The notes below the pieces were generated by a model. It ran no database searches, was not told the DNA's origin, and saw nothing but the letters and a program-made list of their open reading frames with translations. The position numbers were made by a program, and so were the translations under genes. A stretch of 14,900 bases of DNA from CAZWVM01 sp964637705 (GTDB taxonomy: Bacteria > UBA8481), in the NCBI GenBank assembly GCA_964637705.1, contig CAZWVM010000084.1, forward strand, positions 1 through 14,900, given 5' to 3'. This document shows positions 1-6,443 of this stretch, piece after piece. The stretch's first letter is position 1, and each line of letters opens with the position of its first letter.

Positions 1-74
1 TCGGCCGAGAGCGAAGGCGTCGTCTCGCCGCGGACGAAGGCGTCGAGATGATGGCGGCAGTGCTCGCAGATCAT
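1..74 (-). CDS. Probable zinc-finger anti-sigma factor, N-terminus only (runs off the window)
   Basis: Only the first 24 codons are visible; the rest lies beyond position 1. The start codon overlaps the stop of the sigma-factor gene in an ATGA arrangement, so the two are translationally coupled. The peptide begins MICEHCRHHLDAFVRGE. Cys3, Cys6 and His9 resemble the zinc-ligand cluster at the N-terminus of many anti-sigma factors, which bind and silence the sigma factor encoded immediately upstream. The assignment rests on this short Cys/His-rich start and on position; the transmembrane or sensor part cannot be seen. A different zinc-binding protein is possible. Confidence 0.6.
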   Translation of the reverse strand, partial: MICEHCRHHLDAFVRGETTPSLSA

Positions 75-610
75 GGCGTTCCTCCGAACCTTTTCCTCAG
101 CGCCTCGCGCAGTTTCTCGCGCCCCCGGTGCAGCCGCGACTTGACGGTGCCCTCGGGCACGTCGAGCGTCCGGCCGGCCTCCTCGAGGCTCATCCCCTCG
201 ATGTCCACCAGCGTCACCACGTTTCGCCACTCCTCCGGCAGGGCCGCGACGGCCTCGCGGACCGCCGCGACTTCCTCCCGCCGCACCACGTCGGCGGCCG
301 GGTCGTCCGGCGCGCTGTGCCTCTCGGGGTCGACCTCGCCTCCCTCGCGCCGCCGCGCCGCCTGCCGCTTCTCGATCGCATCGCGTCCGACGTTCAGGGC
401 GATGCGGTAGAGCCACGTCTCAGGAGCCGCCTCGCCGCGATACGCCGGAAGGCTCCGGAACGCCCTCATGTACGTCTCCTGCACGAGATCCTCCGCCTCC
501 TCCTCGTGCCTCGTGATGCCATACATCATCGAGTGCACGCGATCGACGGTGCCGCGCACGAAGGCATCGACGGCGGTCGGTTCGAGCCGCGCCAGGGCCT
601 CTCGATCCAT
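71..610 (-). CDS. ECF-type RNA polymerase sigma factor (sigma-70 family, RpoE/SigW-like)
   Basis: This 179-residue protein has the two-domain layout of extracytoplasmic-function sigma factors. Region 2 (about residues 13-85) contains EAEDLVQETYMRAFRSL, then TWLYRIALNVGRDAIEKRQ. Region 4 (about 117-172) contains LPEEWRNVVTLVDIEGMSLEEA and the helix-turn-helix VPEGTVKSRLHRGREKLREAL, which reads the -35 element. There is no region 1 or 3, and the linker between domains is charged. It would direct core RNA polymerase to a stress or envelope regulon. The following gene overlaps by 4 nt and looks like its anti-sigma factor. The ATG at 610 is preceded by a modest AAGG 7 nt upstream. A GGAAC-N17-CGTC motif abuts the start, so autoregulation is possible. 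The exact ECF group cannot be assigned by eye. Confidence 0.93.
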   Translation of the reverse strand: MDREALARLEPTAVDAFVRGTVDRVHSMMYGITRHEEEAEDLVQETYMRAFRSLPAYRGEAAPETWLYRIALNVGRDAIEKRQAARRREGGEVDPERHSAPDDPAADVVRREEVAAVREAVAALPEEWRNVVTLVDIEGMSLEEAGRTLDVPEGTVKSRLHRGREKLREALRKRFGGTP

Positions 611-612
611 TA

Positions 613-638
613 GACGGCCTTCGAAGAGAAAAGGTTCC
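613..638 (-). promoter_or_regulatory. ECF-type promoter motif GGAAC-N17-CGTC next to the sigma-factor start
   Basis: On the minus strand GGAAC (634-638) lies 17 nt from CGTC (613-616), which matches the -35 and -10 pattern used by many ECF sigma factors and suggests autoregulation. The difficulty is position: the -10 element ends only 2 nt before the ATG, so transcription would begin within or just after the start codon. Either translation starts further in, or the motif is coincidental. Confidence 0.25.
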
Positions 639-660
639 GGAATGATGTCATGCCGCCCTG

Positions 661-689
661 ATTACACTCCAAAGAGATGAGTTGGGCAA
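661..689 (-). promoter_or_regulatory. Candidate sigma-70 promoter for the ECF sigma gene
   Basis: On the minus strand, TTGCCC (684-689) is separated by 17 nt from TGTAAT (661-666). These match TTGACA at 4/6 and TATAAT at 5/6 with ideal spacing. Transcription would start near 654, giving a leader of about 44 nt that includes the AAGG ribosome binding site. This is a by-eye match without experimental support. Confidence 0.4.
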
Positions 690-701
690 CGGGGGATTAT
701 C

Positions 702-780
702 GATTGCGGAATGCGGATTGCGGAATGCGGATTGAAACAGCGAAAATGCGGATTGCGGAATGCGGATTGAAACAGCAAAG
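702..780. repeat. Direct repeat cluster: 17-nt unit and a 35-bp tandem duplication
   Basis: The 17-mer ATTGCGGAATGCGGATT occurs exactly at 703-719, 717-733 (overlapping) and 752-768. On a larger scale, 711-745 and 746-780 are adjacent 35-bp copies that differ at two positions near their ends. The core is an alternation of TGCGGAAT and TGCGGATT. The rest of the window has no such sequence apart from the inverted copy at 797-813. Noncoding repeats of this type are scattered through genomes of several uncultured phyla; their function is unknown to me. The block lies upstream of the ECF sigma gene and beyond the terminator of the small minus-strand gene. Confidence 0.85.
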
Positions 781-796
781 CCTGGATTCGGTTTTT

Positions 797-813
797 AATC
801 CGCATTCCGCAAT
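797..813. repeat. Inverted copy of the 17-nt repeat
   Basis: AATCCGCATTCCGCAAT is the exact reverse complement of the 17-mer found three times at 703-768. A transcript across the region could fold the copy at 752-768 onto this one, forming a 17-bp stem with a 28-nt loop. It lies just past the terminator stem of the minus-strand small gene. Confidence 0.8.
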
Positions 814-814
814 G

Positions 815-848
815 AAAAAGGCCCCTCCGCCTCGAGGGCGGAAGGGCC
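815..848 (-). terminator. Intrinsic (Rho-independent) terminator of the 69-residue protein gene
   Basis: Read on the minus strand, a 12-bp GC-rich stem (GGCCCTTCCGCC with GGCGGAGGGGCC, 5-nt loop) is followed directly by five Ts (819-815). The single non-Watson-Crick position is a G-U wobble in the minus-strand RNA but an A-C mismatch on the plus strand, so the structure is optimised for minus-strand transcription. It begins 16 nt after the stop codon of the gene ending at 864. Confidence 0.9.
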
Positions 849-863
849 CGGGTATGACGGATA

Positions 864-1073
864 TCAGGCCACGCGGGCGAGGCGAACCTTGCCGATCCCG
901 TGCTGGGCGAGGCGGGCCTTCACCTCGGCCTCGACGAGGTCGAGACCGTTGGGCTGGTCGATGAGGTTGATCTTCGGTCCGAGCAGATCCGCGAAATTCT
1001 CGCGGATGTATTGCTTCATCCGGACCTGCGCGTCCTCGTCGGAGGTGAACTGGAACTTCTCGGGTATGATCAT
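864..1073 (-). CDS. Small conserved-looking protein of unknown function (69 aa)
   Basis: I do not recognise this protein. It begins MIIPEKFQFTSDEDAQVRM and ends GIGKVRLARVA. It is soluble and charged, with no signal peptide, membrane helix or cysteine. A helical segment (about 12-30) is followed by NLIDQPNGLDLVEAEVKARLAQHG. Support for it being real: a good AGGAGA ribosome binding site about 6 nt before the ATG, coding-like composition, and a strong terminator immediately after the stop. It is monocistronic and divergent from the cydA operon. Function cannot be inferred. Confidence 0.75.
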   Translation of the reverse strand: MIIPEKFQFTSDEDAQVRMKQYIRENFADLLGPKINLIDQPNGLDLVEAEVKARLAQHGIGKVRLARVA

Positions 1074-1268
1074 GCCTGTCTCCTTTCAAGCGGGCTGCGT
1101 ATGCATGATGCCGCACTCACACCTTCGGTTTCCCATGGAGATTCTTGAGAAGAAATGAAGAGATTCCTTCACCCGTTGTGGAAATCCGCGATACCGTCCA
1201 TGTCGATGCGCGGCACGGGCTTTCTTTTCAGGTGAATTCCCCGGGAGGACCTGTACAATTCGAGTTCC

Positions 1269-2648
1269 ATGGACACCCTGAAGAACCTCCTTTCCGACCC
1301 GCTTCTCCTGGCCCGGATCCAGTTCGCCCTGACGGCGGCGTTTCACTACATCTACCCGCCGATGTCGATCGGCCTGGGCGTCGTGATCTCGATATTTCTC
1401 GGAATGCACCTCAGGACCGGCGACACCCTGTATCGCGACCTGGGGCGCTTCTGGATCAGGATCTTCGGGCTGGTCTTCGCCCTGGGAGTGACCACGGGGA
1501 TCGTCATGGAATTCCAGTTCGGCACGAACTGGTCGAACTACTCGCGCTTCGTCGGTGACATCTTCGGGAGCCCCCTGGCGGCGGAAGGCGTCTTCGCCTT
1601 CTTTCTCGAGTCGGGATTCCTCGCGATCCTCCTCTTCGGCTGGAACCGCGTCTCCCCGCGGATGCACTTCATATCGGCGTTGCTCGTCACCTTCGGGGCG
1701 CATCTCAGCGCGGTCTGGATCGTAGTGGCGAATTCCTGGATGCAGACCCCGGCGGGCTACCGCATCGTGAACTCGGGCGGGCGCGTCAGGGCGGAGATCG
1801 AGAATTTCGCGCAGGTCGTCCTGAACCCGTCCACGGTCGACCGCCTCTCCCACGTCATCTGTGGGGCGTGGCTGGCCGGCGCGACGCTGGTCCTCGCCGT
1901 CAGCGCCTGGTATCTCCTCAAGAACCGCCACGTCGCGTCGTCGCGGGTCGCACTGAGAGTTTCGCTGGCCTTTCTCATCGTCGCCTCCCTCGCGCAACTG
2001 GCAACGGGGCATCACAGCGCGATGGGGGTCTTCCGGAACCAGCCGGCCAAGCTCGCCGCCTTCGAGGGGCACTTCGCGGCGAGCGCCCCGGCGCCGGCCT
2101 ACATCGCGGGCTGGGTGGACGACGAGGCCGGAAAGGTCTCGTTCGGGATCCCGGTCCCGGGCCTCTTGAGCCTGATGATCCACTTCGATCCGACGGTGCC
2201 GGTGGCGGGGCTTGAGGCCTGGCCGCGCGAGGAATGGCCGCCCGTGAACATCGTTTTCCAGACGTATCACATCATGGTCGGCGTCGGCACGGCCCTCATC
2301 GGTCTCTCCCTCCTGGGCGCCTTCTCCTGGTGGCGCGGAACCCTCGATTCGAACCGGTGGCTTCTCGCTCTCTTCGTCCTCTCGGTGCTCGCCCCGCACA
2401 TCGCAAACCAGACGGGCTGGATCGCGGCGGAGGTGGGGCGGCAGCCCTGGATCGTCTACGGCCTGATGAGGACCTCGGAGGCCGCCTCGCCGGTCGTCGG
2501 CGCCGGCAGCATCCTCTTCTCGATCCTCCTCTTCACCTCGATCTACACCCTCCTCTTCGCGCTCTTCCTCTTCCTCCTCGGCAAGAAGATCGCCCACGGG
2601 CCGGAGCCCCATGGGTCCGGCGCGGCGGCGGGGAAGGAGGCGCGGTGA
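1269..2648 (+). CDS. cydA: Cytochrome bd quinol oxidase subunit I
   Basis: This is the catalytic membrane subunit that oxidises quinol and reduces O2 to water (459 aa). Conserved signatures include ARIQFALTAAFHYIYPPMSIG, MEFQFGTNW, EGVFAFFLES and GRQPW. By comparison with E. coli CydA, His26 matches heme b595 ligand H19, Glu106 and Glu114 match E99 and E107, His195 matches b558 ligand H186, and Met336 matches M393. The Q-loop retains the quinol-site Lys and Glu (KLAAFE; K261, E266). The loop is short, so it is the short-Q-loop form. At the position of E. coli R391 there is His334 (YHIMVG). The ATG is preceded by GGGAGGA, but about 20 nt away. A TACAAT box at 1254-1259 would give an almost leaderless transcript. 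It is the first gene of a seven-gene operon. Confidence 0.97.
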   Translation: MDTLKNLLSDPLLLARIQFALTAAFHYIYPPMSIGLGVVISIFLGMHLRTGDTLYRDLGRFWIRIFGLVFALGVTTGIVMEFQFGTNWSNYSRFVGDIFGSPLAAEGVFAFFLESGFLAILLFGWNRVSPRMHFISALLVTFGAHLSAVWIVVANSWMQTPAGYRIVNSGGRVRAEIENFAQVVLNPSTVDRLSHVICGAWLAGATLVLAVSAWYLLKNRHVASSRVALRVSLAFLIVASLAQLATGHHSAMGVFRNQPAKLAAFEGHFAASAPAPAYIAGWVDDEAGKVSFGIPVPGLLSLMIHFDPTVPVAGLEAWPREEWPPVNIVFQTYHIMVGVGTALIGLSLLGAFSWWRGTLDSNRWLLALFVLSVLAPHIANQTGWIAAEVGRQPWIVYGLMRTSEAASPVVGAGSILFSILLFTSIYTLLFALFLFLLGKKIAHGPEPHGSGAAAGKEAR

Positions 2649-3664
2649 TGGACCTCAATCTCGCCTGGTACATCCTCGTCGGCGTGCTCCTGACCGGCTA
2701 CGCGGTCCTCGACGGATTCGATCTCGGCGTGGGCATCCTGCACCCGCTCGCGCGCACGAACGACGAGCGGCGCGTGATGATGAACGCGATCGCCCCGGTC
2801 TGGGACGGCAACGAGGTCTGGCTGGTGACGGGCGGCGGCGCCCTCTTCGCGGCCTTTCCGGAGGCTTACGCGACGGTCTTCTCGGGTTTCTACGAGGCCT
2901 TCATGCTCTTCCTGGCGCTCCTGATCGGGCGCGCGGTCTCCCTGGAGTTCCGGGGCAAGGTGGAATCCGGCGGGTGGCGCCGCCTGTGGGACTCGGTCTT
3001 CTTCGTGACGAGCCTCCTGGCCGCCGTCGTTCTCGGCGTGGCGCTCGGCAACGTCCTCCACGGGATCCCGCTCGACGCCGCGCATGAGTATCGCGGCACC
3101 TTCCTGGGGCTCTTCGGTCTCTTCCCGGTGCTTCTCGGCCTGACGACAGCCGCCCTCTTCGCGGTCCACGGCGCCTGCTACCTCATGATGAAGACGACCG
3201 GCGAGTTGCGAGGGCGCGTTCGCACGGCCGCGGGCCGGGGCTGGTGGATCCTTTTCGCCTGCCTCGTCGTCCTTACGGCCGTGACCTTCCTGAAGCTGCC
3301 CCACATGCGGGGAGCCTTCTCGGAACGGCCCTGGCTCGTCGTGGCGCCGGTTCTCGCGGCGGTGACGCTCGCGGGCCTCAAGACCGCGGTCGGGCGGGAT
3401 CGCGCCGGCGTCTCCTTCCTCTTCTCCGCCCTTCTTGTCGGAGCCATCATGGCGCTCGCCGGGATCGGGCTCTATCCGAACGTCGTCCTCTCGACGCCGG
3501 ATCCCGCGAACAGCCTGACGATCTGGAACGCGGCCTCGTCCGCGAAGACGCTCGGCATCATGCTCGTCATCGCCGGCGTCGGCATGCCCGTGGTCATCGG
3601 CTACACGATCTTCATCTACCGCGTCTTCCGCGGGCCGGTGAAGATCGACGAGACGAGCTACTGA
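2648..3664 (+). CDS. cydB: Cytochrome bd quinol oxidase subunit II
   Basis: This 338-residue polytopic protein is the partner subunit of CydA and is needed for a stable heme-containing oxidase. It shows the family signatures GYAVLDGFDLGVGIL near the N-terminus, PVWDGNEVWLV, EFRGK, HGACYLMMKT and, near the end, LYPNVV and WNAASSAKTLGIM followed by PVVIGYTIFIYRVF. The length is normal for CydB of the short type. Its ATG shares one base with the cydA stop (TGATG), so translation is coupled. No cydX-like small third subunit follows directly; a TPR lipoprotein comes next instead. Confidence 0.97.
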   Translation: MDLNLAWYILVGVLLTGYAVLDGFDLGVGILHPLARTNDERRVMMNAIAPVWDGNEVWLVTGGGALFAAFPEAYATVFSGFYEAFMLFLALLIGRAVSLEFRGKVESGGWRRLWDSVFFVTSLLAAVVLGVALGNVLHGIPLDAAHEYRGTFLGLFGLFPVLLGLTTAALFAVHGACYLMMKTTGELRGRVRTAAGRGWWILFACLVVLTAVTFLKLPHMRGAFSERPWLVVAPVLAAVTLAGLKTAVGRDRAGVSFLFSALLVGAIMALAGIGLYPNVVLSTPDPANSLTIWNAASSAKTLGIMLVIAGVGMPVVIGYTIFIYRVFRGPVKIDETSY

Positions 3665-3665
3665 C

Positions 3666-4283
3666 GTGGGCGTTACGAGACGCGCCGCGCCCGCCCTGCT
3701 GGCGCTCGTCCTCGCGGCATGCACCGGCGCGAGCGAGGCGGCGCGGTCCGACGACCCCTGGGGCAACCTCAAGGCGAACGCGCTTTTCGAGCGCGCCGAG
3801 CAGTATTACGCCGCGGGGCGGTACGAGGAGGCGATCGTCGATTACAACCTCTACCTCGACGACTACCCTTCGCTACACCGCGCCAACGACGCGGCCTTCC
3901 GGATCGCGCAGAGCCTGGAGGCGATGGGTGAGCGCTCGGAGGCGGCGGACGCCTACCGGGCGGTCGGGCTGAGGTGGCCGCGTTCCACGGTCGCCCCGCC
4001 GGCTCACCTCAGGTCGGGGGAGCTTTACGAGATCGAGGGGTGGTTGCGCGACGCCCTGATGCAGTACGAGTATGCGGCCCGGCACCTGAGCACCGAGGCC
4101 GGCACGACGGCCCTGGCCCGTCTCGAGGCGGTCAAGGCGCGGATCGCGGAGGAGGAAGCGCTCAGGAGGTCCTTGCGCGAGGCGGGAAGGCGCGACGCCG
4201 GCGACACGCCGGTGCACACCTCGACGATGCGTCCCTGGCCGCCCCAGGACCGGACCGTCACGGACCTGCTTCAGAGGAGGTGA
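3666..4283 (+). CDS. TPR-repeat lipoprotein in the cyd operon
   Basis: The 205-residue product starts with a lipoprotein signal peptide (MGVTRRAAPALLALVLAAC) whose lipobox LAAC predicts lipidation at Cys19. After a short linker come about three TPR-like helical hairpins (roughly 36-69, 73-106 and 112-145), with YYAAGRYEEAIVDYNLYLDDYP as the clearest unit, then a charged helix and a Pro-rich tail. TPR lipoproteins such as BamD and YfiO relatives work as periplasm-facing scaffolds at the outer membrane. A similar scaffolding role for the oxidase or the downstream ABC module is inference only. The GTG start lies one nucleotide after the cydB stop, with no strong ribosome binding site, implying coupling. 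Confidence 0.85.
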   Translation: MGVTRRAAPALLALVLAACTGASEAARSDDPWGNLKANALFERAEQYYAAGRYEEAIVDYNLYLDDYPSLHRANDAAFRIAQSLEAMGERSEAADAYRAVGLRWPRSTVAPPAHLRSGELYEIEGWLRDALMQYEYAARHLSTEAGTTALARLEAVKARIAEEEALRRSLREAGRRDAGDTPVHTSTMRPWPPQDRTVTDLLQRR

Positions 4284-4288
4284 GGGGG

Positions 4289-4624
4289 ATGCGGCGTAAG
4301 AACCAGCTCGGGGGCGGACTTGCGCGCGTGATGCTCGCGCTGGCCGTCATGGCCTCCTTCAACGTCATCGCGATCCAACTTTTCATGACCGGCAACGTCG
4401 GCCCCCTCCAGAACGTCATGCCCTACCAGGCGGCCATGCTCTTCACCTGCCTCTTCGTCATCATCGTCGACCTGATGGTCGTCTACGTCATGATGACGAT
4501 GAACGTCGGTTCCGGGACGGCCCGATCGAGCTTCGACAGGCTCTTCAGGAAGCACTACAACGGGAAGAACTTCGACGAGGCTTTCAACCTGGCCGCCGAG
4601 GAATGGAAGAAGACCCGCGTGTGA
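4289..4624 (+). CDS. Two-helix membrane protein of unknown function in the cyd operon
   Basis: I do not recognise a family for this 111-residue protein. It has a basic N-terminus (MRRKNQ), one membrane helix at about 12-33 and a second at about 46-72 with a run of Met, Val and Ile (DLMVVYVMMTMNV). The soluble C-terminal tail contains FDRLFRKHYNGKNFDEAFN. The positive-inside rule predicts both ends in the cytoplasm, with a short external loop. An AGGAGG followed by a G-run precedes the ATG with suitable spacing. The 3' end overlaps the ABC ATPase start by 4 nt (GTGA). Position suggests an accessory subunit of the oxidase or the ABC transporter. Confidence 0.8.
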   Translation: MRRKNQLGGGLARVMLALAVMASFNVIAIQLFMTGNVGPLQNVMPYQAAMLFTCLFVIIVDLMVVYVMMTMNVGSGTARSSFDRLFRKHYNGKNFDEAFNLAAEEWKKTRV

Positions 4625-5307
4625 GCGCTCTCTCCTCCGGTGGCGGGGGAGCGGCGGTCGTCATCGAAGGCGCTGCGGTCGAGTATGATGCGGCAGGACC
4701 GGGTCCGAGACGCGTCCTGGAACTGCCGTCCTTCCGCGTCGAGCGTGGCGAGGCGATAGCCCTGGCCGGGCCTTCGGGGTGCGGCAAGACGACGCTCCTC
4801 TCGGTCCTGGCCGGTCTGCGAAGGCCTGCGCGGGGCGCGGTCGCGCTCGCCGGCGTCTCCCTCGACGGGCTCTCCGGGGCGCGGCTCGATCTCTTCCGCG
4901 CCCGTCACGTCGGCATCGTCTTCCAGTCCTTCAACCTCCTCGAGTCATCCCCGGTGCGCTTGAACGTCGCGCTGCCGCTGAGGCTCTCGGGGCGCGCAGG
5001 CCCCGCGGCGGACGCGTGGGTCGAGGAGTTGCTGGCGCGCGTGGGGCTCGAGGGGCGGGGCGGTGAGCGGCCGCCGCGGCTCTCCGCCGGCGAGCGCCAG
5101 CGCGTGGCGGTGGCGCGCGCCGTGGCGGGAGGGCCGGATGTTCTCCTCGCCGACGAGCCCACCGGAAGCCTCGACGAGGAGAACGCGCGGCGCGTGATGG
5201 ATCTCCTCTTCGACTTCGCGCGCGGACGGGCCATGGTCGTCGCGACGCACGACCGAACGATCCTGTCCCGGTTCGACCGTGTCGTGGAGTGGGAGGCGCG
5301 GCCGTGA
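4621..5307 (+). CDS. ABC transporter ATP-binding protein, LolD/MacB-type
   Basis: This 228-residue nucleotide-binding subunit has a complete set of motifs: Walker A GPSGCGKTT (50-58), Q-loop Gln102 in VFQSFNLLESS, signature LSAGERQ (154-160, one change from LSGGQ), Walker B VLLADE (174-179), a D-loop GSLD and the switch His210 in ATHD. The sequence between Walker A and the signature is typical of the LolD/MacB/FtsE group, which drive FtsX-like permeases and act on lipoproteins or periplasmic partners rather than importing solutes. The GTG at 4621 overlaps the previous stop (GTGA) and gives the normal family N-terminus. An ATG at 4603 would add six residues inside the upstream gene. The next gene is its permease. 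Confidence 0.93.
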   Translation: MSALSSGGGGAAVVIEGAAVEYDAAGPGPRRVLELPSFRVERGEAIALAGPSGCGKTTLLSVLAGLRRPARGAVALAGVSLDGLSGARLDLFRARHVGIVFQSFNLLESSPVRLNVALPLRLSGRAGPAADAWVEELLARVGLEGRGGERPPRLSAGERQRVAVARAVAGGPDVLLADEPTGSLDEENARRVMDLLFDFARGRAMVVATHDRTILSRFDRVVEWEARP

Positions 5308-6443
5308 TCGCGGTGAGACTCGCCTGGGACCGCGTGCGCGCTCGTCCCGCGCTGGCCGTCCTCTGCGCCGCGTCCGTCGCCGCGGCCGTCGCGCTCGTCA
5401 CGATCGCCGTCGGCCTGCGCCGCGGCGTTGAACGGAATCTCCAGGAACTCGGCCGCCATTGCGATATCGTCGTCGGCCCGAAGTCCGGCGCGCTCGAGCT
5501 CGTCCTCTCGGCCGGCGTCGGCGTCACGCCCCCGCCGGGCCGGGTCCCGGCCGGCCTGCCCGAGGACCTGCGCGCGGATCCCCGGGTCGATCGCGCCGCG
5601 GCGGTCAACGTGGAGAACGACGTGGAGGGATGGCGCGTCGTCGCGACGATGCCTGAATACCCGCTCTTCGCCGGAAACGACATGATCGGCGACTACTTCC
5701 GCGGAGGGGACCGTGTCGCGATCGCGGGCGCGGACGCGGCGACCGCGCTCGGCTGGCGCCCGGGCGACACCTTCGTCACGACCCATGATCGCATCGACGG
5801 GGGTGAGGCGTTCGAGATCGTGGAGATCATGAGACCCTCGCACTCGATCGTCGACCGGCTCATCTTCGTGCCGCTGGAGTCCTTGAGGCATGGGGGGGAG
5901 TCGCGAGTCGCAGGGGAGACAGGGCCGCCGGTTTCGGCCGCCAACGCGGTTCTCGTGCGGCTGAAGACCCCTCTCGATCTACTGCCGGTCATGCGCGAGC
6001 TGAACGAACTGAAGGAGGTCACGGCCGCGGATCCCCGCGCGGAGATCGCGCGGGTCGCGGAGGTTCTCTCCGGCGCGGAGCGTTATGCGCGCGTCGGAGG
6101 ATTCATGGTGCTTGTTCTTGCGTCCGCGGGCATCGTGATCGCCCTCGCGGCCCGCGTCGAGGAACGGCGCCGCGAGGCGGCTGTTCTCCGCGCGCTCGGC
6201 GCCTCCTTCGCCTTCGTCGTCGGCGTGGAAACGGCCGGGGCCGTCATCGTGGCGGGAACCGGGGCCGCGGCGGGCCTGGTCGCCGGAGTCCTCGTGACCG
6301 CCTCCGCCGGAGCCGGATTCGATGCCGGTCCCGCCGAGATGCGCATCTTCCTCGCGGCCGTGGGCCTTTCGATCACGGCCGCGCTCGGATCGACCCTGCC
6401 CCTCTATCGTCGCCACGTGGACGACGCCCTGCGGCCGGAGTGA
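5304..6443 (+). CDS. FtsX/MacB-family ABC permease
   Basis: This 379-residue protein has the four-helix MacB/LolC architecture: helix 1 at about 17-38, a large periplasmic domain (about 40-260), then helices at 263-283, 303-332 and 347-367. After helix 2 comes the cytoplasmic coupling segment VEERRREAAVLRALGAS, typical of the family. The start of the periplasmic domain (CDIVVGPKSGALELVLSAG) resembles permeases that sit beside DUF3299 proteins in proteobacterial zinc-responsive clusters. The GTG at 5304 overlaps the ATPase stop and has GGGAGG 7 nt upstream, which decides the start over the in-frame GTG at 5289. It forms an ABC module with the preceding ATPase. Confidence 0.9.
   Translation: MIAVRLAWDRVRARPALAVLCAASVAAAVALVTIAVGLRRGVERNLQELGRHCDIVVGPKSGALELVLSAGVGVTPPPGRVPAGLPEDLRADPRVDRAAAVNVENDVEGWRVVATMPEYPLFAGNDMIGDYFRGGDRVAIAGADAATALGWRPGDTFVTTHDRIDGGEAFEIVEIMRPSHSIVDRLIFVPLESLRHGGESRVAGETGPPVSAANAVLVRLKTPLDLLPVMRELNELKEVTAADPRAEIARVAEVLSGAERYARVGGFMVLVLASAGIVIALAARVEERRREAAVLRALGASFAFVVGVETAGAVIVAGTGAAAGLVAGVLVTASAGAGFDAGPAEMRIFLAAVGLSITAALGSTLPLYRRHVDDALRPE

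Noticed and set aside
702..813. CRISPR array
   Set aside because: The repeats overlap or abut with no unique spacers of uniform length, and no cas genes are near.
1086..2612. 508-codon minus-strand frame opposite cydA
   Set aside because: Composition is Glu/Arg/Asp-rich without domains and it mirrors the codon pattern of cydA.
4603..4620. ATG at 4603 as start of the ABC ATPase
   Set aside because: The GTG at 4621 makes a GTGA overlap like the next junction and already gives the full domain.
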